Part shown: piece after piece, positions 26,696-36,450 of the stretch
Numbering within the stretch: position 1 is the first letter of the stretch
How the letters are laid out: every line of letters starts with the position of its first letter
Source of the DNA: an uncultured Desulfobulbaceae bacterium
GTDB lineage: Bacteria; Desulfobacterota; Desulfobulbia; Desulfobulbales; Desulfocapsaceae
DNA: 56,991 bases
Assembly: GCA_903887485.1 (NCBI GenBank)
Contig: CAISPV010000112.1
Coordinates: forward strand, 1 to 56,991
Reading direction: 5' to 3'
Position numbers and translations under genes: made by a program
Notes under the pieces: model-generated
The model's input: the letters and a program-made list of their open reading frames with translations, nothing else
What the model was told of the DNA's origin: nothing
Databases searched by the model: none

Positions 26696-27709
26696 GTGTC
26701 TTCACGACTTTTCCCTTCCATTCTTTTTTGTACTCTCTTGTTTGCCGGTTGCGCCCCAGTCACGCAAAATCAGATGGCCGCCAAGGGCGTCACTCCCCTT
26801 GCCGCAAAGCAGATATTTGATCTGGTTTCCGGTAACTCCTTGCATATGGAGGCTATTGATTTTAATTCGCAAATGTACTTTCAACCGGACGGCACTATCT
26901 CGGGCCGCGCTGAATCGATGACCGCCGATGATACCGATAAGGGTGGATGGGACATCAATGGCAACAACCAGCTTTGTCTTAAATTCAAGGTCTGGTACTA
27001 CGGTGAGATGCGGTGTTATTCCGTTTTTCCCGATAGCGGAAAAAATAATTATGCACTCTTTATCAATAATGGTGCCCTTGCCTACAACGCACAATCTTTA
27101 AGTGGTGATCCGGCGCATTTGTACAAAGCTCCAGAATCAACTAAAAAAGACACCTTTATCCGGGAATCCCTGACCACAGGAAAGGCATCGCCCACACCTG
27201 TTGCCGCCGCAGTCCCCCATCAGGCTACTGAACCAGCGAACAAGACCGGCTATCTCAGGGAGTCCCTGGCTGCTGGACAGACTGCAACCGCGCCGCAAGA
27301 GGCGGAACCATCTGCTGCTGTTGATCAGAAAAACGAAGAGACGCCCTCCGTCTCTGATGCAGAGGTAGAACACACCGTGAAATCTACGGCCAAAAACTGC
27401 CCAGGATGCAATCTCGAAAAAAGCGACCTTAGACAGGCAGACCTTGTAGGAGCTAACCTCAAAGGAGCCAATCTGCATAAAGCCGACCTGAGTCGCGCCA
27501 ATCTGCGCCGCGCCAATCTTGAAGGGGCGAATCTCACCGGCGCTACCCTGCTCAGCGCCAATCTCCCTGGCGCCAACCTGAAAGGGGCCAATCTCACCGA
27601 TGCCGACTTTACCGGGGCCAATTTGACGAAAGCTGATTTTACCGGCGCCAAGACAAGTAACATGATCTTGACCAATGCCCACCTGGACGGCGTGAAAGGT
27701 CTAAAATAA
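26696..27709 (+). CDS. Lipoprotein with C-terminal pentapeptide repeats
   Basis: 337 aa. A lipobox LLFAGC (Cys at residue 19) anchors the protein. Residues about 30-145 form a globular domain (QIFDLVSGNSLHMEA, LCLKFKVWYYGEMRCYSVF). A linker contains two related blocks (TFIRESLTTGKASPTP and GYLRESLAAGQTATAP). Residues about 240-330 are pentapeptide repeats of the A(D/N)LxG type, which fold as a right-handed quadrilateral beta-helix. The start is GTG at 26696, 5 nt after AAGGAGGT; an ATG at 26691 is too close to that site and out of frame. It ends 5 nt before dnaE, so the two are probably co-transcribed. Confidence 0.85.
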   Translation: MSSRLFPSILFCTLLFAGCAPVTQNQMAAKGVTPLAAKQIFDLVSGNSLHMEAIDFNSQMYFQPDGTISGRAESMTADDTDKGGWDINGNNQLCLKFKVWYYGEMRCYSVFPDSGKNNYALFINNGALAYNAQSLSGDPAHLYKAPESTKKDTFIRESLTTGKASPTPVAAAVPHQATEPANKTGYLRESLAAGQTATAPQEAEPSAAVDQKNEETPSVSDAEVEHTVKSTAKNCPGCNLEKSDLRQADLVGANLKGANLHKADLSRANLRRANLEGANLTGATLLSANLPGANLKGANLTDADFTGANLTKADFTGAKTSNMILTNAHLDGVKGLK

Positions 27710-27714
27710 ACCCT

Positions 27715-30700
27715 ATGAGTGCCGGTTTTGTTCATCTCCATGTCCACACCCAATACAGCTTGTTGGATGGGGCCATCCGTATTCCTGACCTGCTCGACAA
27801 ATGTCAGGAATACGGGATGGACAGTGTGGCTATCACCGATCACGGCGCCATGTATGGTGCCCTTGAGTTCTACGTCAAGGCGAAGAAGGCGGGCATAAAA
27901 CCGATCATCGGGTGCGAGTTCTACATGACGCCCGGCAAGCGTACCGACAAGGAAAAAGGTTTTCATCTTGTGCTTCTGGCCATGGATCACACCGGCTACA
28001 AGAATCTGATGAAAATGGCCGGAATTGCCCAGTTTGAGGGGTTTCATTACAAACCTCGCATTGACATGGAGACCCTTGTCGCCCATAACGAAGGTCTTAT
28101 CGCCCTTACCGCCTGCCTTCACGGCCAGATCCCCTGGCTCATTGGCCAGAACGACATGGATGGGGCCAGGAAGAAGGCCAAGGAATTTCAGCAGATCTTT
28201 GGCGACCGGCTCTACTTCGAGCTCCAGGAAAACGGCATCCCCGAACAGACACCAATCAATGAGGGGATGAAACAACTGGCGGCAGAACTGGGAATCAAGA
28301 CAGTGGCCACCAATGACTGCCATTACCTGAACAAGGATGATGCCCATGCCCATGAAGTCCTCCTCTGCATCCAGACCAACAACACCCTGACCGACTCCAA
28401 ACGTTTCAAGTTTTCTTCCGACGAATTCTATTTCAAATCACCGGCGGAGATGAAGAAAAACTTTCATCATACCCCGGAGGCCATTGCCACAACCGTTGAG
28501 ATTGCTGAGCGTTGCAATCTGGAGATAGGATTTGGCGACTATTACTTTCCTATCTTTCCGGTCACAGAAGGCGAAACGCTCGAATCCATGTTCACCAAGG
28601 CCTGCAAGGAGGGTCTGAAAGAACGATTCGCAGCCATGCGTAAGGCCGGGACATTCAGCCCTGCCGCGGAAGAACAGTATAAAAAACGGTTAGCCCTGGA
28701 GATTGATGTGATCAACACCATGGGCTTTCCCGGCTACTTTCTCATCGTTGCTGATTTTATCAACTGGGCCAAAGATCAGGATATCCCGGTGGGCCCGGGC
28801 CGTGGATCAGGGGCGGGCAGCCTTGCCGCCTACTGCATGCGGATCACCAATATTGACCCCATCCCCTACGGCCTTCTCTTCGAACGTTTTCTCAATATCG
28901 AACGCAAGTCCATGCCCGACTTTGATGTGGATTTCTGTCAGGAGCGGCGCGGGGAGGTTATAAAATATGTACAGAACAAGTATGGCGGAGCATCTCATGT
29001 CGCCCAGATTCTGACTTACGGCACCATGAAGGCACGCGGGGTGATCCGCGACGTGGGTCGGGCCATGGATATCCCCTATGGCGAGGTTGACAAGATCGCC
29101 AAATTAATCCCCGAAGAATTAAAGATGACGATCAAAAAGGCCTTTGAAGAAGAACCTCGCCTTCAGGATGCCGCCAACCGGGACCCAAAAATTGCCGAAC
29201 TGCTGCGCGTGGCCCAATCCCTCGAAGGTCTGGCCCGGCACACTTCCACCCATGCGGCGGGCGTTGTCGTCGCCCCCCAGCCCATGGTGGAGTTCCTGCC
29301 CACCTGCCGGGGCAAGGATGGAGAAACCCTGACCCAGTACGACATGCAGCACACTGAGATGACCGGACTGATCAAGTTCGATTTCTTGGGCCTCAAGACC
29401 CTCACCGTCATTGACAAGGCGCTCAAGCACGTCAAGGCGGACATCGGCGCGGATCTGGACATCGACGCCATCCCCATCGACGACTTCAAGACCTATGATC
29501 TGCTCTGCAAGGGCGATGCCCTGGGCATCTTTCAACTGGAGAGTTCCGGGATGCGCGAGCTACTGGTCAAGATGGCGCCCACCCAGTTCAGCGATCTGAT
29601 TGCCCTCGTCGCTCTCTATCGACCCGGCCCGTTGGAATCAGGGATGGTCAATGACTTTGTCGAGACCAAGCATGGCCGCGCCACTGCCATTTATCCCCTG
29701 CCTCAGATCAAACCGGTGCTGGAGGAGACTTACGGGGTCATTGTCTATCAGGAACAGGTCATGCAGATCGCCAACATCCTGGCCAGTTACTCGCTGGGAG
29801 ATGCCGACAACCTGCGCCGGGCCATGGGCAAAAAGAAAGCCGAGGTCATGGACAAGGAGAAGGTCAAATTCATGGCCGGGGCCAAGAAAAATGCCATCCC
29901 CGAAGATAAAGCAGAATATATCTTTGACCTGATGGCCAAATTCGCCGGCTACGGCTTCAATAAATCGCACTCGGCCGCCTATGCCCTGATTTGCTATCAG
30001 ACCGCCTATCTCAAGGCCCACTACCCTGCCCAGTTCATGGCCGCCCTGCTTTCCTGCGACATGAACAACACCGACAAGATCGTTCTCTATATCAACGAAT
30101 GCCGGGAACACCAGATCGAGATCCTGCCGCCTGATATCAATGAATCGATCTACGACTTCAGCGTGCGGGAAGATCGTGTCCGTTTTGGTCTGGCTGCGGT
30201 CAAGAATGTCGGCGGCGCAGCCCTCGAATCGATCATCCAGGAGCGGATTGAGGGCGGGAAATACACCTCCCTGGAAGATTTCTGCAACCGGATCGACTCC
30301 CGACGGGTCAACTCCCGGGTCATTGAGAGCCTGATCAAGGCGGGTTCTTTTGATTCGCTGGGCTGTAAACGCTCCCAACTCTTTGCTATCCTGCCCCAGG
30401 CCATGGAACAGGCCAAAGCGGCGCAGCGGGATCGGCTGAGCGGCCAGATGTCCCTTTTTGCCCTGGCACCAAATACCACCAAAAAAGAGATCATTGCCAT
30501 CCCTCTCCCGGATATACCAGAGTGGAGTGAGCTCGAAAGACTAGCCTTTGAAAAGGAGACCGTCGGTTTTTATATCACCGGTCACCCGCTGGATGATGCC
30601 ATCCATGAAATCAGAACTGTTGTCGACACCGATATCGGTAAACTGGCGGAGTGGGGAGACGAGCAACCCGTGCGCGTGGGCGGCCTCATTCGCACCTGTA

Positions 30701-31209
30701 AACTGTTGAAGAGCAAAAAGGGTGATTCCATGGCCTTCATCACCCTGGAGGATGTCCTGGATTCCGTGGAAGTGGTGGTCTTTCCAGAGACCTATTCCCG
30801 TGTCCATCATCTGTTAGCCTCAACCGAGGCGGTGATCATCCAGGGAACGGTGCAGAAAGATGAACGAGGCGCCAAGATCATCGCCGAGTCTATCGACCTG
30901 CTCCCTGAGGCCCGCGAAAAATATACCGAATCCATCAAGCTGGCGCTGTCGGCCACGACTATTACCAGGCAACGACTGGAGGCGCTGAAAAAAATCTGTT
31001 ACCAGTTCCATGGAATGTGTCCCCTGCTGCTTACCCTGCATTTTCCAGGGCACGGCGAGGTGGACATCGAGATCCTCAAAGATCTCACCATCAGGCCATG
31101 CCATGAATTTTCCGAGAAGGCCCAGGAGATTTTCGGTTCGCCAGCCCTTTCATTCAAGAAAAAACCGCTCATTGCGCCTTCCCGCAAGAAATGGGGCAAA
31201 GAAAGATAG
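27715..31209 (+). CDS. dnaE: DNA polymerase III alpha subunit
   Basis: 1164 aa, the standard DnaE length, the replicative polymerase subunit. The N-terminal PHP domain begins HLHVHTQYSLLDGA and continues ITDHGAMYGALEFY. The polymerase palm carries GPGRGSGAGSLAAYC and the catalytic acidic residues in MPDFDVDFCQERRGEV (around residues 400-415). The helix-hairpin-helix segment and the OB domain (PVRVGGLIRTCKLLKSKKG, around 985) follow. The start is only 5 nt after the lipoprotein stop and lacks a strong ribosome-binding site, which suggests translational coupling to an unrelated-looking upstream gene. Confidence 0.97.
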   Translation: MSAGFVHLHVHTQYSLLDGAIRIPDLLDKCQEYGMDSVAITDHGAMYGALEFYVKAKKAGIKPIIGCEFYMTPGKRTDKEKGFHLVLLAMDHTGYKNLMKMAGIAQFEGFHYKPRIDMETLVAHNEGLIALTACLHGQIPWLIGQNDMDGARKKAKEFQQIFGDRLYFELQENGIPEQTPINEGMKQLAAELGIKTVATNDCHYLNKDDAHAHEVLLCIQTNNTLTDSKRFKFSSDEFYFKSPAEMKKNFHHTPEAIATTVEIAERCNLEIGFGDYYFPIFPVTEGETLESMFTKACKEGLKERFAAMRKAGTFSPAAEEQYKKRLALEIDVINTMGFPGYFLIVADFINWAKDQDIPVGPGRGSGAGSLAAYCMRITNIDPIPYGLLFERFLNIERKSMPDFDVDFCQERRGEVIKYVQNKYGGASHVAQILTYGTMKARGVIRDVGRAMDIPYGEVDKIAKLIPEELKMTIKKAFEEEPRLQDAANRDPKIAELLRVAQSLEGLARHTSTHAAGVVVAPQPMVEFLPTCRGKDGETLTQYDMQHTEMTGLIKFDFLGLKTLTVIDKALKHVKADIGADLDIDAIPIDDFKTYDLLCKGDALGIFQLESSGMRELLVKMAPTQFSDLIALVALYRPGPLESGMVNDFVETKHGRATAIYPLPQIKPVLEETYGVIVYQEQVMQIANILASYSLGDADNLRRAMGKKKAEVMDKEKVKFMAGAKKNAIPEDKAEYIFDLMAKFAGYGFNKSHSAAYALICYQTAYLKAHYPAQFMAALLSCDMNNTDKIVLYINECREHQIEILPPDINESIYDFSVREDRVRFGLAAVKNVGGAALESIIQERIEGGKYTSLEDFCNRIDSRRVNSRVIESLIKAGSFDSLGCKRSQLFAILPQAMEQAKAAQRDRLSGQMSLFALAPNTTKKEIIAIPLPDIPEWSELERLAFEKETVGFYITGHPLDDAIHEIRTVVDTDIGKLAEWGDEQPVRVGGLIRTCKLLKSKKGDSMAFITLEDVLDSVEVVVFPETYSRVHHLLASTEAVIIQGTVQKDERGAKIIAESIDLLPEAREKYTESIKLALSATTITRQRLEALKKICYQFHGMCPLLLTLHFPGHGEVDIEILKDLTIRPCHEFSEKAQEIFGSPALSFKKKPLIAPSRKKWGKER

Positions 31210-31245
31210 CCAGTTTACGCAATCATTCAACGAGTTGATCTTGCC

Positions 31246-33657
31246 ATGGTAAATATCAGATTCTGGAAAAACTGGACCATCATCACCCGCATTGGCACGG
31301 TCATCTCTCTTGGGGTCATCACCAGCATTCTTGTCATTGTGATAGGGGCTGTCAGTTTTCTCAAAAAAGAATACCTGACCACCTTTGGCAAACAACAATT
31401 CACCACTGTACAGGCCTTAGCCCTGTCTCTCGATGCCGACCTCTCAAGCAAGCTGAAGGCGATAATGGTGGTGGCTGAAGTCATATCGCCGGAAACCCTG
31501 CTGGACATCTCTTCTGCCCAGCGATTCCTCTCCAATCGAACCGGAATTCTCTCTCTGTTTGACGATGGCCTGATGATCCTGTCGGCAGAAGGCCGACTCC
31601 TAGCCGAAATGCCTTTTATCTCTGGGGAAAGACAAGGGATGAATTACTCATCCGCCCCATTTTTCCAACAGGTCAAAAATGGGGCGCGCCCTCTCATCTC
31701 CGAGCCGTTTCTCTCCATCAAACCAAGTCACCGGCCCATAATTGAGTTTGTGGCCCCTATTCATGGCGCCAAGGGGAAGATCTCAGGTTATCTCTGCGGT
31801 GGCCTTACCCTCAATGGCGACAACGCTCTGGGCAATATTGCCAAACGCAAGGTTGGGAACAGCGGCTATTTTTATGTCTACTCCCAGGATCGGACCATCC
31901 TCATCCATCGTGATACCAGCCGGATAATGCAAAAGGATGTCCCCTCTGGCGCTAACCGCTTCTTTGATCTGGCAATCAAAGGCTTTGACGGGAGCGGTGA
32001 GACGACAAACTCCATAGGACTGCACGCTATGGCCTCTTTTCAACACCTTCAGGCCGCACCCTGGATCCTCACCGCCAATCTTCCCATGCAAGAGGTCTTG
32101 GCACCTTTTCATACCACCCAGAAGATGGTCATCGTGACGATCAGTATTTGCGGGTTGAGTGTCATTCTTTTCTGTGTCTGGTCTCTGCTCCGCTTCATGG
32201 CTCCTCTAAACCGTTTCATCGCCCATATACAAGAATGCGGGGAAGAATATTCTTCTTTTGAACACGAAGGCGGTCCCGAAGTGACACGCCTGACCACCAT
32301 CTTCAACCAGATGCTCAGCAGAATGAAAAAGAGCCAGGCCGAGCTGCGCTTCAATGAAGAATTGCAACGTACCCTGCTCAATACCTCTCCTGACATCATC
32401 TGTTTCAAGGATGCAGAAGGGCACTGGCTGCTCGCCAACGAGGCAGCTAGTGCTCTGTTTCAGCTGCAAGGAGTGGAGTTCCAGGGAAAAAAAGATGCAG
32501 AACTAGCCGCGGACAGACCTTTCTGCCACAATGCCGTCGTATCCTCTGTGATATTGGATGAAAAGGCCTGGACGCATGGTGGAGCGCTGACATCAGAGGA
32601 AATTCTTCGCACACCTGACCAGGAAGACAGAATTTTTGAAGTGTACAGAGCGCCCCTCTTTCACCCGGATGGCCGACGCAAGGCCATGGTGATCATTGGT
32701 CACGATATCAGCGCCAGAAAAAAGAATGAGGAAAGTATCCATAAACTCTCCCAGGCAGTGGAGCAGAGTCAGGTCACCATTGTCATTACTGATACCCAGG
32801 GTAATATCGAATTCGTCAACCCGGAATTTACCAGGCTCACCGGCTACACCTTTGCCGAGGCCCTGGGAAAAAATCCTCGTATCCTCAAGACTGGTCAAAC
32901 TCCACCTGAAGTCTATGCACAGCTTTGGCAGACCATCAGCTCCGGTAAAAAATGGGAAGGTGAATTTTATAACAAAAAAAAGAATGGCGACCATTTCATT
33001 GAACACGCGATTATTTCTCCCATCTTCAACCTGAACGGCGAGATTACCCATTACATGGCAATCAAGGATGATATCACCGCCAGAAAGCAATCCGAAGAGA
33101 TCATCTGGCAGCAAGCTAACTTTGATACTCTGACCCAGCTCCCCAACCGCAGGTTGTTCCTCTACCGTTTACAAAACGCCATTGACTTTGCCAACAGAGA
33201 CAAGTCATCTTTTGCCCTGTTGTTTATTGATCTAGATCATTTTAAGGAGGTCAACGATTCACTCGGCCATGATTATGGGGATCTTCTGCTCATCGAGGCA
33301 GCGCGACGAATACTAGCCTGTGTTCGGATGACCGATACCATAGCCCGCTTTGGCGGCGATGAATTTGTCCTGCTGCTTATCAATATCAAACTTGACGTGG
33401 GCATTGACATAGTTACGAAAAAGATCATTGAGGCCCTGAATAAACCTTTTTATCTCAACGATGAAGTGGCCTCCATTTCCGCCAGCATTGGGGTTAGCAC
33501 CTGCCCGCAAGACACGACCGACCTCAATACACTGCTGAAAAATGCTGATCTGGCAATGTATCTGGCCAAAGATGCAGGGCGTAATTGCTGGCGTTCATTC
33601 ACTGATGTTTGCGCGACCGACAGCCAAAAGGGAAAGGAAGACCATGTGGAAATCTAA
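31246..33657 (+). CDS. Membrane diguanylate cyclase: Cache-HAMP-PAS-PAS-GGDEF
   Basis: 803 aa. Two transmembrane helices (around 15-40 and 290-310) enclose a periplasmic dCache-like sensor (around 45-285). A HAMP-like segment, PAS 1 (around 380-490), PAS 2 (around 500-620, TDTQGNIEFVNPEFTRLTGY) and GGDEF (around 640-795) follow. The active motif is RFGGDEFVLLL, and an intact inhibitory RxxD (RMTD) lies five residues before it, so product inhibition by c-di-GMP is expected. There is no EAL domain. It makes c-di-GMP in response to an external small-molecule signal. Its last 14 nt overlap ppsR. Confidence 0.93.
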   Translation: MVNIRFWKNWTIITRIGTVISLGVITSILVIVIGAVSFLKKEYLTTFGKQQFTTVQALALSLDADLSSKLKAIMVVAEVISPETLLDISSAQRFLSNRTGILSLFDDGLMILSAEGRLLAEMPFISGERQGMNYSSAPFFQQVKNGARPLISEPFLSIKPSHRPIIEFVAPIHGAKGKISGYLCGGLTLNGDNALGNIAKRKVGNSGYFYVYSQDRTILIHRDTSRIMQKDVPSGANRFFDLAIKGFDGSGETTNSIGLHAMASFQHLQAAPWILTANLPMQEVLAPFHTTQKMVIVTISICGLSVILFCVWSLLRFMAPLNRFIAHIQECGEEYSSFEHEGGPEVTRLTTIFNQMLSRMKKSQAELRFNEELQRTLLNTSPDIICFKDAEGHWLLANEAASALFQLQGVEFQGKKDAELAADRPFCHNAVVSSVILDEKAWTHGGALTSEEILRTPDQEDRIFEVYRAPLFHPDGRRKAMVIIGHDISARKKNEESIHKLSQAVEQSQVTIVITDTQGNIEFVNPEFTRLTGYTFAEALGKNPRILKTGQTPPEVYAQLWQTISSGKKWEGEFYNKKKNGDHFIEHAIISPIFNLNGEITHYMAIKDDITARKQSEEIIWQQANFDTLTQLPNRRLFLYRLQNAIDFANRDKSSFALLFIDLDHFKEVNDSLGHDYGDLLLIEAARRILACVRMTDTIARFGGDEFVLLLINIKLDVGIDIVTKKIIEALNKPFYLNDEVASISASIGVSTCPQDTTDLNTLLKNADLAMYLAKDAGRNCWRSFTDVCATDSQKGKEDHVEI

Positions 33658-34480
33658 AGATGTCTATTTTCTTTCCGGCAGTACCGGCATTCTGGCCGAA
33701 GATCTTGGCAAGTCCCTGCTCTGTCAGTTTCCTGAGATCAGCTTCAATGAGGAAAAGATTCCTTTCATAAGGACGGAAAAAGACGCCTGGGAGGCCAGGG
33801 AGCATATCCTCAAACAATCGTCAGGCCGCCACCCCTTAGTATTTTCCACCATCATGAACCCCGATTTGATCACGATTCTGGATGCGCCGGAAATTGAGTT
33901 TTTCAATATCTGTGACACCTATCTTGCCCGGCTGGAAGAACTCCTGGAGGCCAAACCCCTTCGGGAATCAGGATTTTCCCGGCATCTCGATGAAACCACC
34001 ATGGCTCAACGCGTCTCTGCTATCCAGTATTGTATTGCCCATGACGATGGCTCCTTGACCAAGGATTACGACGAGGCAGAGGTTATCCTGCTTGGGGTCT
34101 CCCGTTCAGGAAAGACCCCGGTTTCAGTCTATCTCGCCACCCAGATGGGGATCAAGACCGCCAACTACCCTCTCGTCCCTGATGATCTGAACGCCTATCG
34201 CCTGCCCACAGATATTGTCAGGAATAAAAAACGGGTCATCGCCCTCTCGACCACCCCGGAGATCCTGCATCATATCCGGGAAAAACGGTACAAGGGCAGC
34301 TCATACGCCAAACTCGCCACCTGCGTCAATGAGATCAATCAGGCCCGTCAGATCTTTCTTCAATATGAGATTCCGGTTATCATGTCTGATGGCAGATCTA
34401 TTGAAGAAACGGCAACCCAGGTTGCTCAGGAGTTGGCCATCAAGAAAAAGATCCATCTGCACGCAAAAAAGAAAAATTGA
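33644..34480 (+). CDS. ppsR: PEP synthase regulatory protein (bifunctional kinase/pyrophosphorylase, DUF299)
   Basis: 278 aa. The P-loop-like GVSRSGKTPVSVYLATQ (around residues 147-163), the N-terminal VYFLSGSTGILAEDLGKSLL and the TANYPLVPDD segment are diagnostic of this family. These proteins use ADP to phosphorylate and inactivate PEP synthase or pyruvate phosphate dikinase, and also reverse the reaction. The target is not encoded here. The start at 33644 follows AAGGA and overlaps the diguanylate cyclase end by 14 nt; a longer frame lies entirely inside that gene. Confidence 0.93.
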   Translation: MWKSKDVYFLSGSTGILAEDLGKSLLCQFPEISFNEEKIPFIRTEKDAWEAREHILKQSSGRHPLVFSTIMNPDLITILDAPEIEFFNICDTYLARLEELLEAKPLRESGFSRHLDETTMAQRVSAIQYCIAHDDGSLTKDYDEAEVILLGVSRSGKTPVSVYLATQMGIKTANYPLVPDDLNAYRLPTDIVRNKKRVIALSTTPEILHHIREKRYKGSSYAKLATCVNEINQARQIFLQYEIPVIMSDGRSIEETATQVAQELAIKKKIHLHAKKKN

Positions 34481-34526
34481 AAAAATTCGTTCCATTGCCT
34501 CATATAATAAAAACTCAGGTTCTTCC

Positions 34527-35366
34527 ATGGTTGATTATTCAAAATTAGACTGTCCCCAGATCCTCTCGCATATCTTTTACCCGCAACAGGAAGCGGTCAC
34601 CCCTTTGCCGCCTGGGGCCTGTGATCTCAATTTTGAAATGGAACCAGGGGTGCGCATCGGCTGCCGATTTTATCTCGTGGACCAGGACGCCCCTTGCATC
34701 CTCTACTTTCATGGCAACGGCGAGACGGTCAGCGACCATGACACCATTGGCCCGCAATATAATGAGGTGGGCATCAACCTGCTGGTGACGGATTACCGGG
34801 GCTATGGATGGAGCAGCGGTCAGCCCAGTGTCGCTGCCATGTTCAGCGATGGAGAGGCCCTGTGGCACGAGGCCAGGAAATGGCTGCACGAGAAGGGGTA
34901 CACCGGCGCCCTTTTCCTCATGGGCCGATCGCTGGGATCAGCCTGCGCCATTGATCTTGCCGCAAAATTTTCCGATGAAATCAAGGGGCTCATCATTGAA
35001 AGCGGATTTGCCGATACCCTGCCCCTGGCGCAATCCTTGGGCTTGAATTTAAGCGATTTTGAGATTACAGAAGAAGAGTGTTTTAATAACAGCGCCAAGA
35101 TCGCCCTGGTCACCAAGCCCACGTTTATCCTCCATGGCGCCCGAGACGAACTGATTCCCGCGGTTGAGGCGGAGAAACTGCAATCATTCTGCGGGGCCAA
35201 GAACAAGGAATTTCAGGTTGTCCCGGGGGCCGATCATAACTCAATCATCGCGGTGGCCGGCAGACTCTACTTTCAGACAATCAGACAGTTCATCGACAAG
35301 ATCACCGGGGTCTCATCCTGGCGTAAAAAACGAAAAACTACTAAACAAGAGAAAACAGGCTGTTGA
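34527..35366 (+). CDS. Alpha/beta hydrolase
   Basis: 279 aa, cytoplasmic. The catalytic triad is visible: nucleophile Ser in FLMGRSLGSACA (around residue 137), acid Asp in LHGARDELIP (around 213) and His in PGADHNS (around 242). The oxyanion-hole HGNGE motif (LYFHGNGETV, around 65) is also present. It is close to the BEM46/FrsA-like group of small hydrolases. The substrate is unknown. The start at 34527 is set by an in-frame ATG 46 nt after ppsR. The stop is followed immediately by a heptamer-repeat element. Confidence 0.85.
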   Translation: MVDYSKLDCPQILSHIFYPQQEAVTPLPPGACDLNFEMEPGVRIGCRFYLVDQDAPCILYFHGNGETVSDHDTIGPQYNEVGINLLVTDYRGYGWSSGQPSVAAMFSDGEALWHEARKWLHEKGYTGALFLMGRSLGSACAIDLAAKFSDEIKGLIIESGFADTLPLAQSLGLNLSDFEITEEECFNNSAKIALVTKPTFILHGARDELIPAVEAEKLQSFCGAKNKEFQVVPGADHNSIIAVAGRLYFQTIRQFIDKITGVSSWRKKRKTTKQEKTGC

Positions 35367-35490
35367 GACTGAAGGTGATTCGGCTGAAGACTGAAGGATA
35401 AAGCATATCAAAGATCCCGACATGTTGTATGATCACATATTTTTTATCCCTAAAAACCTTCAGTCTTCAGTCTAACTACCTGAGTAATCA
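35367..35490. repeat. Heptamer-rich inverted-repeat element, copy 1
   Basis: Arms CTGAAGACTGAAGG (35384-35397) and CCTTCAGTCTTCAG (35457-35470) are perfect inverted repeats, extended by GGATAAA/TTTATCC inside. The centre and right flank closely match copy 2 at 36977. It begins at the stop codon of the hydrolase gene and could form a long hairpin in the transcript. Confidence 0.8.
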
Positions 35491-35500
35491 CTAATTTTTC

Positions 35501-36400
35501 ATGCAAAAACAGATGCCGAAATATATCATTCAACCATTCTTGGCGCTCCTGGCGCTGCTCTTTTGTGTCAGCCTGAGCACCTGTGGGCCGGACGTTCCTG
35601 AACAGGTCTTGCCCACCAAAAAAATTGAGCAATGCCCGCAAACGGCAATCAAGCCGGATCCCGCTCCCGGCAAACCAGCACCACAAGCCCTGGCCGACCC
35701 TGAAATCGCGGCCGATCCGCAGATATTACGGGTAGGAGTTTTCCTGGACACGCCGCCCTTCACCTATAAAAAAGACGATAAAACACAAGGACTGGAAGCA
35801 GATCTTGCCCAGCAGTTAGGGACATTTGCCGGCAAGACCGTACACTTTATCAAGGTGCCGGAAAAAAGGGCGACCGAGGCCCTGCTGGAAGGACATATTG
35901 ACATTATCATGTCCGGACGGAAAATCAGAGCCGGCGCAGATTGTAACGTCATCTTCAGTGAGCCATACCTGCATGGCGGACAGATCCTGCTTGTTCGGTC
36001 TCAAGATACCGCCCTCTTTTCTACCGGGATCTACAACCTGGAAAATTCCGGATTCACCCTTGGTGTTATCGAAGGAAGTGTCGGCGATCTCTTTCTCACC
36101 AAGGCCATTCATGGCATCCGCATCACACGCTTTCAAAAGGTCGATGCCGCAATTCAGGCCTTGACGCATAAAAAGATTGATTTATTCCTCCATGACGCAC
36201 CCACGATCTGCCATTACGCTGCAGCCACCAAGCCGGCAGCGCTGACCCCTCTCCTGACCCTGGTGACCGAAGAATATCTGGGTTGGGAGATGAGAAAAGA
36301 AGATGAAGAACTGAGGCAACAGGTCAATCATTTTATCCAGCAAACTAAGGCGGACGGCCAGCTACAGAAGACCATCAAACAATGGCTCCCCAATCTGTAA
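35501..36400 (+). CDS. Solute-binding protein family 3 lipoprotein
   Basis: 299 aa. A lipobox-like VSLSTC (Cys around residue 28) and a Pro-rich linker precede a periplasmic binding domain (around 75-295). RVGVFLDTPPFTYKKDDKTQ, GLEADLAQQLG, GHIDIIMSGRKI and FSEPYLHGGQILLV are the usual opening, membrane-facing and hinge segments of family 3 (polar amino acid type) proteins. No permease or ATPase is adjacent, so it may serve a distant transporter or act as a sensor. The start is ambiguous between 35501 and 35513; neither has a strong ribosome-binding site. Confidence 0.8.
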   Translation: MQKQMPKYIIQPFLALLALLFCVSLSTCGPDVPEQVLPTKKIEQCPQTAIKPDPAPGKPAPQALADPEIAADPQILRVGVFLDTPPFTYKKDDKTQGLEADLAQQLGTFAGKTVHFIKVPEKRATEALLEGHIDIIMSGRKIRAGADCNVIFSEPYLHGGQILLVRSQDTALFSTGIYNLENSGFTLGVIEGSVGDLFLTKAIHGIRITRFQKVDAAIQALTHKKIDLFLHDAPTICHYAAATKPAALTPLLTLVTEEYLGWEMRKEDEELRQQVNHFIQQTKADGQLQKTIKQWLPNL

Positions 36401-36450
36401 TCACTTAAAATCACATAAAATCTTGCCAAATAGCCTACAAAGAGTCTCTT

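Noticed and set aside
26691..26700. ATG at 26691 as a start for the pentapeptide lipoprotein
   Set aside because: It directly abuts the ribosome-binding site and is out of frame with the lipoprotein; GTG at 26696 gives the lipobox and correct spacing.
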